From positions 29,542 through 93,541 of the forward strand of contig NZ_AFHI01000015.1 in assembly GCF_000217935.1 (NCBI RefSeq): 64,000 nucleotides of DNA, in the 5' to 3' direction. Shown piece by piece: positions 1-8,284 of this stretch (positions within the stretch are counted from its first letter, which is position 1; the number at the start of each line of letters is the position of its first letter). Origin of the DNA: Rheinheimera sp. A13L. GTDB lineage: Bacteria > Pseudomonadota > Gammaproteobacteria > Enterobacterales > Alteromonadaceae. The position numbers were made by a program, and so were the translations under genes. The notes under the pieces were generated by a model, which saw nothing but the letters and a program-made list of their open reading frames with translations, had not been told where the DNA came from and ran no database searches.

Positions 1-133
1 TGTAGCATTGACAGGATTTTCAGCAGTTATGCAGGATTTTGATTGGGGGTAAATACGGTTAATAATTGAACTAATTAAACCGCCCAGAGAAATGGTCATG
101 CAAACGTAATTTGTAAAATAGATGGCTCAAAGA

Positions 134-766
134 TCACTTTTTTTGTAAAAAATGACAATCCGTTTTGACATCAAGTATGTCAATAAAATCGGAACTCTCT
201 ATTTTTTTGTGCAATCCAATCTTAAATGTTGCACTATTAGAATAAAATACATCCAAATGATTGAGTGGATGCAATGACCCATTCTCGTTTTTAGAGTCAT
301 GATCGAACCTGAGATAGGAGTCTTCTAGAAATAACAATTCTTTCAAAAAACTCCAAAGCTCGGGTTTGCTGTACGACATATCGATAATGAGATCTGCGAG
401 TTGAGCTACACAAGACTCACTTCGCAATTTTTCACTGTTCAAAACACTCAAAGCATTGGAGACAAGAATACTATCAATAATCCCTGAAGTTTTTGACTCA
501 AACAAAACAGAATCATCCTGAAAGCGAACAGTAAAAGGGAGAGAAACTGAAAAAATTTTTGATTCCAACCGGCATACAACTCGCCTCATTTTTTCAGTAA
601 TAATACAGATTTCTCCATAACCACTCTTTATATTTAAAGCGTATGACAACTTAACTGAGTTTACTATATTAAGGATAAGAACTGCGTAATCAAATTTATC
701 TCTGATAGCAAAAGATATGTTTTTTGCTATTGTTTCATCAATGTAAAATATTAATTCTTTCCTCAT
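134..766 (-). CDS. Unrecognised 210-residue protein coupled to an SF1 helicase
   Basis: The start codon overlaps the stop of the upstream helicase gene in an ATGA, so the two are translationally coupled. There is no signal peptide or membrane segment, so the protein is probably cytosolic. The most conserved-looking stretch is C-terminal: YLRFDHD (residues 151-157) and HPLNHLD (166-172), followed by an aromatic beta-like segment. This faintly recalls DUF2290-type proteins, but that is from memory and untested. Codon use is A+T rich, like the helicase and unlike genes after 3 kb. I infer a partner or effector subunit of the helicase, possibly in phage or plasmid defence; no catalytic motif is evident. 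Confidence 0.75.
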   Translation of the reverse strand: MRKELIFYIDETIAKNISFAIRDKFDYAVLILNIVNSVKLSYALNIKSGYGEICIITEKMRRVVCRLESKIFSVSLPFTVRFQDDSVLFESKTSGIIDSILVSNALSVLNSEKLRSESCVAQLADLIIDMSYSKPELWSFLKELLFLEDSYLRFDHDSKNENGSLHPLNHLDVFYSNSATFKIGLHKKIESSDFIDILDVKTDCHFLQKK

Positions 767-2838
767 TTCCTAATAGCCATTTTATCAGCAGTAGAAAGAA
801 CAAACTCCCGAACGACTTCATAACTAACATTTTCTGGATCCATATTTTTCACAAGATTAAGCAGTGGTTCTCTCCATAGACCTGGAATCTCAAGCTCTTC
901 AAAAACCGCATCAGTCATATCAAATATAGACATTTTCGATTCATCAACATCTATACTAGTTCTAATTTTTTCCAAATCTTTTTCATTTGGAGCTTCTATT
1001 TTCAAATACCCATTTTTCTTAAGGAACGACAAGCCATTTTCTATACTCTCTATTTTATCCTTTGATATTTGATTTGATATTATAAGATATGACTTTATGA
1101 ACGAACGTGTAAGTAGCATATATAATGCATTTCTCTCATGTTTCATATCTGAAATTAACTCACTCACACATATAACAAAGGGAAATTCCAGTCCTTTCAC
1201 ATTATTTTTATTACTAATAAACACAGAGTCTTTTACTGTATTCTTTGACTCCCAGGCTTTGTTTAATCGCCAGTTTAGCTGTCTACTTATCTTATACTCA
1301 AGTATGTTAGCTAGATCAAATCCCCTTGAATTGGGACCAGTAAAAACAATCCCAATGTCGTTAGCACTCAACGTTGGATTCTCATTTTTTATTTTCTGTA
1401 TTACGCTAATGACTAAATCTGATTGTTTATCTTGGTCAAAGTCGGTTTTAGCAATATCAATACTAGATATGTTATCAGTCTCTAAATCTTCAAATCGCCG
1501 TAAAGGTTCTCGTCTAAGATTATAGATCTTACTAGACATTTCTTTATCAACAAGGTAGCCACAAGTACCCCACTGATCATCATTCAGCCATCTTAATTTA
1601 TTCTTTTCAAATAAACCCATTCCAAGTGCATGAGCAAACATCAATGTCCTTGGATCAGTTCTATAGCACTTATTCAACAGATAGTCTGGAGTAATTTGAC
1701 TTATAATATTCTCATCAAAAATACCTTGGAAAATATCTCCAGCTACGTAAACTTTATCTTTTGTAACAATTGAGCAAAGCTCAATAAATTCCTCTGGAAA
1801 GTCTTGACTTTCATCTATAAGCACATAATCAAAAGCAAACTTATGATCTTCTGAACTCAATTTTTTAATATGATCAATGGCAAGACGACATGCTCTAGCA
1901 AAAGACATAGTGTAAGAATATCGTTGGAATTTTATATCGAAGATATGGCATATATACCTGTATGCTCCAGAGCATTCATCTGACGATGCTCCCCAAGCAT
2001 GCACACACCATAATCTCTCATCCCATTCGATCTGCTGCTCGACTTTCATGAAATTGAAAAATTCAGGGATCCTTTTTCTTAAACTAGCTGCGAGTATCTT
2101 GTTGTGACACGTAAGCAATACCTTTGATGATTCCTTATTTACATATATATCCCTCAATTTATGGAGAAGCAACTCTGTTTTACCTGTACCAGATAAACCT
2201 TGTATTTTCACCACTTTTTTATCTAACTCATGGTAGATAAACCTTGTTTGATCACCATCAAACAAAATTATTTTTTGTTTTATTTTATCCAGTATACTCT
2301 CAGGGACATCGTCTTTGACTCTTTCTATATCATTGATACTTCCGGTAAGCAGAGAAATTACCAACTCAGACTTTTTCTGTATGAGTAGATTTTCAATTTT
2401 ATTCTCATTTAATAATGATTTTACACTTTCTATCTCAGCCGCTTTTTTAAATTTATAGGTAGATACTAAATCATCTTTCCAGTTCCGAAGTCTACCAAGT
2501 ACTGACTTATAATGGTATTTATCTGAAATAGATGCTATATCTTCCAACAAATCCAGATAATAGTCTTCAAAATCATCATCACTATCTTCAAAGTTAATAA
2601 TCATTATTTTATGCTTGGGTACCAAAAGAATAATTGCACCAGTATAACTGTAGTTATACCTACTCTCCCCCAGCGGCTTATTTATTACAAATATCTGTGT
2701 TTTGTTTTCGTTGGAAAAATCATCCAAACGCCTAATAAACTTGCCATTGTAGTTGTTTTGGTCTGCTTGAAGAAAGAAAAACCCATTAGACATTTCTGAT
2801 ACCCAATTAAAATTTTTTTCTGAAAGGCTGGTATTCAA
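763..2838 (-). CDS. Superfamily 1 (UvrD/Rep-like) helicase, defence-type
   Basis: A 691-residue ATP-dependent helicase-like protein. Visible SF1 motifs in order: Walker A GLSGTGKT (214-221), Walker B IDESQDF (341-347), motif III VAGDIFQGIF (365-374), motif IV with CYRTDP (391-396), motif V-like NNVKGLEFPFVICV (546-558) and motif VI-like LYMLLTRS near 580. The first 200 residues are acidic and unassigned; no REase or NERD domain is obvious. It is the first gene of a two-gene operon with the 210-residue protein. The A+T-rich composition contrasts with the neighbouring sensor kinase gene and suggests horizontal acquisition. SF1 helicases paired with a small unknown gene are frequent in defence islands; the defence role here is inference. 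Confidence 0.85.
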   Translation of the reverse strand: MNTSLSEKNFNWVSEMSNGFFFLQADQNNYNGKFIRRLDDFSNENKTQIFVINKPLGESRYNYSYTGAIILLVPKHKIMIINFEDSDDDFEDYYLDLLEDIASISDKYHYKSVLGRLRNWKDDLVSTYKFKKAAEIESVKSLLNENKIENLLIQKKSELVISLLTGSINDIERVKDDVPESILDKIKQKIILFDGDQTRFIYHELDKKVVKIQGLSGTGKTELLLHKLRDIYVNKESSKVLLTCHNKILAASLRKRIPEFFNFMKVEQQIEWDERLWCVHAWGASSDECSGAYRYICHIFDIKFQRYSYTMSFARACRLAIDHIKKLSSEDHKFAFDYVLIDESQDFPEEFIELCSIVTKDKVYVAGDIFQGIFDENIISQITPDYLLNKCYRTDPRTLMFAHALGMGLFEKNKLRWLNDDQWGTCGYLVDKEMSSKIYNLRREPLRRFEDLETDNISSIDIAKTDFDQDKQSDLVISVIQKIKNENPTLSANDIGIVFTGPNSRGFDLANILEYKISRQLNWRLNKAWESKNTVKDSVFISNKNNVKGLEFPFVICVSELISDMKHERNALYMLLTRSFIKSYLIISNQISKDKIESIENGLSFLKKNGYLKIEAPNEKDLEKIRTSIDVDESKMSIFDMTDAVFEELEIPGLWREPLLNLVKNMDPENVSYEVVREFVLSTADKMAIRK

Positions 2839-3020
2839 ACGCCAATTTCAGTCTGAATCCATTTAGTTATTTAATTTTTCTATTGTTCGTAAGGCTTACC
2901 CAAAATAACTAATCGGTCAAGAGATTATTTCTTTGTGTAAGACCAAAATTTTTAGTTGAAAATACATTTGAGGAGATGCATAGCGTTTTGCCGTATACTC
3001 AAAAACCTATGCCACCAAAA

Positions 3021-3260
3021 CTACCTACTCGCCACCAACTGCCGTGGTTTGGCTGTTAACTGCTGTGCCAGATCATCAACTTGTTCCTGTAGTTCTACTG
3101 ACTTGCCGTTGAGTTGTTCAAGCTGAGTGCTTAACTTTTCGACCTGCGTGCTTAGCTGTTTATTAGCGCTTGCCTGCTGCAGGTTGGCGTAGCCCATCAG
3201 TAACAAAGCGGCTATAGCTGCGATGGCGATCAGTGCGGTTTTATCTTTCAGAATATTCAT
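3021..3260 (-). CDS. Small membrane-anchored coiled-coil protein
   Basis: A 79-residue protein with an N-terminal hydrophobic segment (about residues 8-25) followed by a heptad-like stretch rich in Q, L, E and V (about 30-70), consistent with a single-span anchor and a periplasmic coiled coil. A ribosome-binding sequence AAGGA lies about 7 bases before the ATG. It is the last gene before the A+T-rich helicase pair and follows the sensor kinase gene on the same strand after about 135 bases. Function unknown; Lpp-like or pump-accessory roles are possible but unsupported. Confidence 0.6.
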   Translation of the reverse strand: MNILKDKTALIAIAAIAALLLMGYANLQQASANKQLSTQVEKLSTQLEQLNGKSVELQEQVDDLAQQLTAKPRQLVASR

Positions 3261-3396
3261 GATCTGTCCTTAAATGATGAAATGGCGTGAAATTTAATAA
3301 GCAGCCTGACTGTATAAAACAGCCAGGAAAACTGGATTTCAACATACAATGACTCGCCTGTACCTGTAAAGCTTTGGAGTTTTATCTGCTACAAAG

Positions 3397-4716
3397 CTAC
3401 TGCGCAAAACGTATGCTAAAACAACTACCGCTTTGATCTGCTGGTTTGTATTCCAGCTGAGCATCCTGCACCTGCAACAGCGCCCGTGATAAAGGTAAGC
3501 CAATGCCTGAACCTGTTGCCTTAGTGGTAAAAAACGGAATAAAAATTTGCTGTGCAACTTCGGGTGCAATACCAGATCCGCTGTCGTTGATGTTCAGTTG
3601 CCATTGTTGTTGTGCATTGCGCTCGAGCATCACGGTAAGTTGTTTTTGCTCGCTGTGCTGCATCGCATCCAGTGCATTTTGCAGCAGGTTAATCAGAACC
3701 TGCTCCATTAGCGCTTCATCCAGCCATAACAGAGCCTTAGCGGGGAAATCCGTCTTTAGCTCAACTCCGGACTGACTGATGGCATCACGCTGTAAGGCCA
3801 GACAATTTTTGACAATAGCTACCAGATTGGTCTGTTTTAAATCTGCTTGTACCGGCTGGCTTAACTGTTTAAACGACAGAATAAAATCGGCCAGATGCTG
3901 GCCACGCCTGTTTATAGTGGTTAAGGCTTCACTGAGATCCACATGATCATCCTGACTTAATACAGTGCCTGCTGCTGGTAAAATCTGCTGGCAGCTTTGT
4001 GCCAAAGACGCCATAGGGGTAACAGAGTTGGCAATTTCGTGCGTCAGCACTCTGGTCAGTTGCTGATAAGCCTGCACTTCCTGCTGAAGCAGTGCCTGAT
4101 TAATACTTTGCAGCGTTACCAGTTTACGCAGCTGGCCCTGAATTCGGGTGCATACAATGCTAAGCGCCAGCCGGTCTGTGTAGCCTGGCTGTTGCCATTG
4201 TAACTGGCCCTGATAATGCGTTGCAGTGCTCTGTAATTTAGCGGCAAGCAGGGCTAAGTTAACCTCATCAAAACGGCCTTGTAGCAGCTGTTGATACTGC
4301 ACTGTCGACAACAGGCGCATAGCCGCAGGGTTGGCTTGCAGTAAGTGACCATCCGAAGCAAATTCCAGCACAGCGACATCCAACTGACTCAGCAAAGTTT
4401 GCAGATACTGCGATCGTGCCTCCGCTTGCTGGCGGCTATTGCCCAGTTGCTGCTGAACCTGGGCCAGTAACTTTTGCAGTTCTGGCTGGTCGCGCAGATT
4501 TAACGAAGTATCCTGATTTGCCAAAGCTTTAAGCACCAATGCAGTCTGGCGCTGGCGAGTGCTGCAGTGTTGCCAGATCAACCAGGCTGCTAACACTGTA
4601 ACCAAAGTTAAGACGACGGCAAAGGCCGATGCTCCGCTCTGCCACTGTCTGTAGGCTAAAATCAGCAGCACAGTAAAACTGCCAAGCAAGAGCAGTAAGC
4701 GGGTATTAAAGGCCAT
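3397..4716 (-). CDS. Membrane sensor histidine kinase, NtrB-like, paired with sigma-54 regulator
   Basis: A 439-residue kinase with two closely spaced membrane helices (about 5-22 and 31-49), a PAS-like region around 105-200, an H-box LTHEIANSVTP with the phospho-acceptor His226, an N-box (NLLQNALDAM), a G1 box (DSGSGIAP) and a G2 box (GSGIGLPLS). The periplasmic part is only a few residues long, so it probably senses something in the membrane or cytosol. Its start overlaps the end of the response-regulator gene by 11 bases, so the two form one operon. It presumably controls the divergent export operon through the regulator. Confidence 0.92.
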   Translation of the reverse strand: MAFNTRLLLLLGSFTVLLILAYRQWQSGASAFAVVLTLVTVLAAWLIWQHCSTRQRQTALVLKALANQDTSLNLRDQPELQKLLAQVQQQLGNSRQQAEARSQYLQTLLSQLDVAVLEFASDGHLLQANPAAMRLLSTVQYQQLLQGRFDEVNLALLAAKLQSTATHYQGQLQWQQPGYTDRLALSIVCTRIQGQLRKLVTLQSINQALLQQEVQAYQQLTRVLTHEIANSVTPMASLAQSCQQILPAAGTVLSQDDHVDLSEALTTINRRGQHLADFILSFKQLSQPVQADLKQTNLVAIVKNCLALQRDAISQSGVELKTDFPAKALLWLDEALMEQVLINLLQNALDAMQHSEQKQLTVMLERNAQQQWQLNINDSGSGIAPEVAQQIFIPFFTTKATGSGIGLPLSRALLQVQDAQLEYKPADQSGSCFSIRFAQ

Positions 4717-6094
4717 ATTTTTCCAACCGCCTGTATAAAGCGCCGCGGGTTAAACCCAGCGCTTTCGCTGCCTGACTGACATTGCCCTGATAATACTGCA
4801 GCGCCTGACGAATGGTTTTTTCTTCAACAAATTCAAGGAAAAAATCTGTCTCCGCAGTTTGCTCCGTCGTTGCAACCGGCGCTATTGTCGTACTTTGCAA
4901 CTGACTGAAATCCAGCATGCTGCCTTCTGCCAATACCACAGCGCGCTCTACTGCATGTGCTAATTGACGTACGTTACCTGGCCAGTCGTAACTCTGCAGA
5001 GTACGCTTATCGGCAACGCTTATCTGCAAACCATCGCGCTGATAACGCTGGGAATAATGCTGCAGATACCAATCCAGCAGCAAAAGGATATCTTCTTTGC
5101 GATCTCTAAGAGGTGGCAACACCATCTCCACCGTATTGATACGGTAGAGCAAATCCTGGCGGAAACTGCCCTCTGCTACCGCCTGATAGAGGTTTTCGTT
5201 GGTGGCGCAAATTAAACGAATGTCCACAGCCACAGCCTGACTGGCGCCCACAGGCACTACAGTGCGGTTTTGCAGTGCTGTCAGCAGTTTGGCTTGTTGT
5301 GGCAAAGCTAAATTCGCCAGTTCATCCAGCAACAGACTGCCGCCACTGGCCTCGACAAAACGGCCTGCATAATCGCTTTTGGCGTCGGTAAAAGCACCTT
5401 TTTTGTGACCAAACAACTCACTTTCAAGCAAGCTGGTACTTAAACTGCCCATATCCACACTGACAAAAGGTGCGGCCGCACGTTTGGAGGCCTGATGAAT
5501 AGCCTGAGCGACCAAAGCTTTACCTGTGCCGCTTTCGCCCAGCAGCAATACATTGGCATCAGTGGCCGCTACTTTTTCAATGGTGCGCAGCACCTGCTGC
5601 ATGGCCGGGCTGTCACCTAAAAGTGGAATAGTGTCAGTGGCAGTGTTTTCGGATGCAGCGCGCGAGGCTTGGCTCTGTTGAACAGAGGTGTGCTGAGTTG
5701 GCTGTTGCAACGCCTGTTGCAGCGTCTGCAATAACTGCTCATTCTGCCAGGGTTTTGCAATAAAATTAGCCGCCCCACTTTGCATAGCTTTTACCGCCAA
5801 CGGCAAGGCCGCATATGCTGTCATCATCACTACTTTTAGCTTTGGTTGCGCCTTTAATGCCTGTTTTAAATAAAACAAACCTTCTTCGCCACTTTGGGTA
5901 TCGCGGCTGAAATTCATATCCAGCAACAGCACATCAAAAGGCAGGCTGTCTGGCGGATCCTGCAGCGTACTGACTAATAAAGCAGGCTCATGTAAGGTCA
6001 CGACCTGAGCGAAATGCTGCTTTAAAAAAATACGGCTGGCGATCAGAATGTCGTGGTTGTCATCCAGTACCAGTACCTTGTAGGGCTGTTTCAT
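4706..6094 (-). CDS. Sigma-54-dependent response regulator (NtrC family)
   Basis: A 462-residue protein: receiver domain (1-125, acidic pocket D11/D12, phospho-acceptor D59), AAA+ domain (about 155-390) with Walker A GESGTGK and a Walker B-like LLLDE, and a C-terminal Fis-type helix-turn-helix (NVSQAAKALGLTRGALYRRL). The sigma-54 contact loop reads GAFTDA instead of the commonest GAFTGA. It activates RNA polymerase-sigma54 after phosphorylation, presumably by the overlapping kinase gene downstream. The divergent gap holds a sigma-54 promoter and a palindrome that is a plausible binding site. Confidence 0.95.
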   Translation of the reverse strand: MKQPYKVLVLDDNHDILIASRIFLKQHFAQVVTLHEPALLVSTLQDPPDSLPFDVLLLDMNFSRDTQSGEEGLFYLKQALKAQPKLKVVMMTAYAALPLAVKAMQSGAANFIAKPWQNEQLLQTLQQALQQPTQHTSVQQSQASRAASENTATDTIPLLGDSPAMQQVLRTIEKVAATDANVLLLGESGTGKALVAQAIHQASKRAAAPFVSVDMGSLSTSLLESELFGHKKGAFTDAKSDYAGRFVEASGGSLLLDELANLALPQQAKLLTALQNRTVVPVGASQAVAVDIRLICATNENLYQAVAEGSFRQDLLYRINTVEMVLPPLRDRKEDILLLLDWYLQHYSQRYQRDGLQISVADKRTLQSYDWPGNVRQLAHAVERAVVLAEGSMLDFSQLQSTTIAPVATTEQTAETDFFLEFVEEKTIRQALQYYQGNVSQAAKALGLTRGALYRRLEKYGL

Positions 6095-6183
6095 TGATAC
6101 ATCCTTGCGGTTTATTTCTGCACCCTACCGAAAACGTCATTCCTTCGCAACAGTCTTTTAAATCCAATAGCTTAAGGTTTTTT

Positions 6184-6209
6184 CAGACTGTCCATTTATG
6201 GACAGTCTG
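6184..6209. promoter_or_regulatory. Perfect 26-base palindrome, candidate activator site
   Basis: CAGACTGTCCAT (6184-6195) is followed by TT and then its exact reverse complement (6198-6209). The centre lies about 85 bases before the -24 GG of the divergent sigma-54 promoter, a usual place for an enhancer-binding protein site. The twofold symmetry suits a Fis-type dimeric DNA-binding domain. Assignment to the adjacent response regulator is inference. Confidence 0.7.
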
Positions 6210-6278
6210 TTGTATCACCAGCGGACACTTTCAACTAACCAAAAACAATAAAGCATTGATAAACAATAACTTACCTTT

Positions 6279-6293
6279 TGGCACAACCATTGC
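6279..6293 (+). promoter_or_regulatory. Sigma-54 (-24/-12) promoter of the export operon
   Basis: TGGCAC, 5 bases (AACCA), then TTGC match the sigma-54 consensus TGGCAC-N5-TTGC exactly. The -24 GG (6280-6281) and -12 GC (6292-6293) are separated by 10 bases as required. Transcription would start near 6305, about 30 bases before the adaptor gene. This ties the export operon to the neighbouring sigma-54 activator. Confidence 0.88.
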
Positions 6294-6333
6294 GTTATAA
6301 AGCTCACAACACAGGTTTTTTTGGAGCATACCC

Positions 6334-7584
6334 ATGGATAAAAAAATCACGCCCACAACCCGCCGTCGCCTGACAGCACCAGCTATCGTGGTTGCAATGC
6401 TTGCGGGCACAGCCTGGTTTGGCAGTACCTGGCAAGCCAGTGCTCAAATGTCATTGGCTTTGCCACTAAGCTCAGTCAGCACAGCCATAGTGCAACAGCA
6501 AAGCCTGCAGGAAAGCATAGCGCTGCGCGCCAATGTGATGCCACAACAGACGGTGTATCTGGATGTGATTGAAGGTGGCCGGGTCGAAGAAAAGCTGACT
6601 GAGCAGGGTCAGTTTGTTACCCAAGGCCAGCCTCTGGTCAAGCTGAGCAACACTGCATTACAGCTGGATCTCATCAGCCGTGAAGCTCAGGTCACAGAGC
6701 AGATGAATTTTCTGCGTAATACCCAAATGACCATTGAAACCAACAGATTAAACTTAAAACGTGATGTGCTGGATATAGAACATCAACTGGTAACGCTGAA
6801 ACGCAACCTGGCCCAGACAGAGCCGTTAGTCAAAAGCGGCGTGTTGGCCAAAGAAACCCTGCTGAATTTGCAACAGGATTTACGTTATCAGCAAGAGCGC
6901 CTGAAGCTGACACAACAGCAGCAGAAGCAAGACGAGGCTATTCGTAAACAGCAATTAAACCAGTTAAGTGAAAGTGTGGCTATGCTGACCAAAAACCTCG
7001 AATTTGCCCGCCAGAATGTGCAAAACCTGTTGGTGCGGGCTCCGGTCAGCGGTTATTTAAGCGAGTTTAATGTGGAAGCCGGTGAATCCCGCGCTCCGGG
7101 CAGCCGCATGGGTCAAATTGATATACCGGACCGCTACAAGCTAGTCGCCAGTGTGGATGAATTTTATTTAAGCCGCGTCAGCACAGGCATGCAAGCCAAT
7201 GCCAGCCTGAATCAACAGGACTTGCAACTGACAGTCAGCCGGGTTGACAGCCGGGTCGTCAATAACCAATTTCAACTTGAATTTACTCTGCCGGGCGAAC
7301 ACAAGGTGAAACGTGGCCAGTCGGTGAACTTAACACTGCAACTCGAAACCCAGCAGCGTGATGCTCTGGTGCTGCCACGCGGCACTTACCTGACCGACAG
7401 TGCTGGTCAGTATGTCTATGTGCTCGACAGCAAAACAGCCACTGCACGTAAACAAGCCGTCACTTTGGGTAAACAAAGCGCCAACCAGATTGAAATTGTC
7501 AGCGGCCTGAACGCTGGTGATCAGGTGATCATTTCCGGCTATCGCGATTTCGCACAAGCCGATACTATTCAACTACAACACTAA
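6334..7584 (+). CDS. Periplasmic adaptor (HlyD/MacA-like membrane fusion protein) of an ABC exporter
   Basis: A 416-residue protein with an N-terminal membrane anchor (about residues 15-33), a biotinyl-lipoyl-like half (YLDVIEGGRVEEKL, then the second half around APVSGYLSEF), a long alpha-helical hairpin rich in Q and L (about 125-230), and beta-barrel and membrane-proximal domains to the C-terminus (GLNAGDQVIISG). A GGAG ribosome-binding site precedes the ATG. It opens the sigma-54-driven operon and is followed by the ATPase gene after 10 bases. It should link the inner-membrane ABC permease to an outer-membrane channel encoded elsewhere; no TolC-like gene lies in the operon. Substrate unknown. 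Confidence 0.9.
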   Translation: MDKKITPTTRRRLTAPAIVVAMLAGTAWFGSTWQASAQMSLALPLSSVSTAIVQQQSLQESIALRANVMPQQTVYLDVIEGGRVEEKLTEQGQFVTQGQPLVKLSNTALQLDLISREAQVTEQMNFLRNTQMTIETNRLNLKRDVLDIEHQLVTLKRNLAQTEPLVKSGVLAKETLLNLQQDLRYQQERLKLTQQQQKQDEAIRKQQLNQLSESVAMLTKNLEFARQNVQNLLVRAPVSGYLSEFNVEAGESRAPGSRMGQIDIPDRYKLVASVDEFYLSRVSTGMQANASLNQQDLQLTVSRVDSRVVNNQFQLEFTLPGEHKVKRGQSVNLTLQLETQQRDALVLPRGTYLTDSAGQYVYVLDSKTATARKQAVTLGKQSANQIEIVSGLNAGDQVIISGYRDFAQADTIQLQH

Positions 7585-7594
7585 GGACAGCCTT

Positions 7595-8284
7595 ATGATC
7601 CAGTTACAGCAATTAAACCGTGTATTTCGTACCGCAGAACTTGAAACCACAGCGCTGAATCAGATTGATTTAGTGATTGAACAAGGTGATTTCGTCGCTA
7701 TTATGGGCCCTTCCGGCTGCGGTAAATCCACCTTACTGAGCATTCTGGGCATGCTGGACAGCCCAAGTTGTGGCGCTTATTTGTTTCAGGGCACCGACAT
7801 CGCCAATTACAGCGAAAAACAATTAGCACAGCTGCGCAAAACCCAACTTGGTTTTGTCTTTCAAAGCTTTAACCTGATTGATGAGCTGACCGTATTTCAA
7901 AATGTTGAGCTGCCGTTGCAGTATCAGGGCATAGCCGCTTCTGAACGTAAAAGCCGGGTGGAAGCCATCTTAAAACGCATGCAAATTGATCATAGGGCCG
8001 ATCATTTGCCATTACAGCTATCGGGTGGTCAACAACAAAGGGTTGCGGTAGCCCGTGCTCTGGTGATTAACCCTGCGCTGATTTTAGCCGACGAACCTAC
8101 AGGTAACCTGGACTCCAAAAACAGTGAAGAAGTAATGCAGATGCTGCGCCAGCTCAACCGCGAAGGCACTACTGTGGTGATGGTGACTCACTCTGAACAT
8201 GAATCACGTTATGCCAGCCGTATAGTGCGGATGCTGGATGGCCAGATCATTACCGAACGTGCGCTGGAGGCCAAATATGCTTAA
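7595..8284 (+). CDS. ABC transporter ATPase, MacB/LolD type
   Basis: A 229-residue nucleotide-binding protein with Walker A GPSGCGKST, Q-loop (VFQSFNLIDELT), ABC signature LSGGQQQRVAVARAL, Walker B ALILADEPTGNLD and the switch histidine (MVTHSE). Length and sequence fit the MacB/LolD/FtsE branch, in which the ATPase drives mechanotransmission to FtsX-like permeases. It overlaps the permease gene by 8 bases. Confidence 0.95.
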   Translation: MIQLQQLNRVFRTAELETTALNQIDLVIEQGDFVAIMGPSGCGKSTLLSILGMLDSPSCGAYLFQGTDIANYSEKQLAQLRKTQLGFVFQSFNLIDELTVFQNVELPLQYQGIAASERKSRVEAILKRMQIDHRADHLPLQLSGGQQQRVAVARALVINPALILADEPTGNLDSKNSEEVMQMLRQLNREGTTVVMVTHSEHESRYASRIVRMLDGQIITERALEAKYA

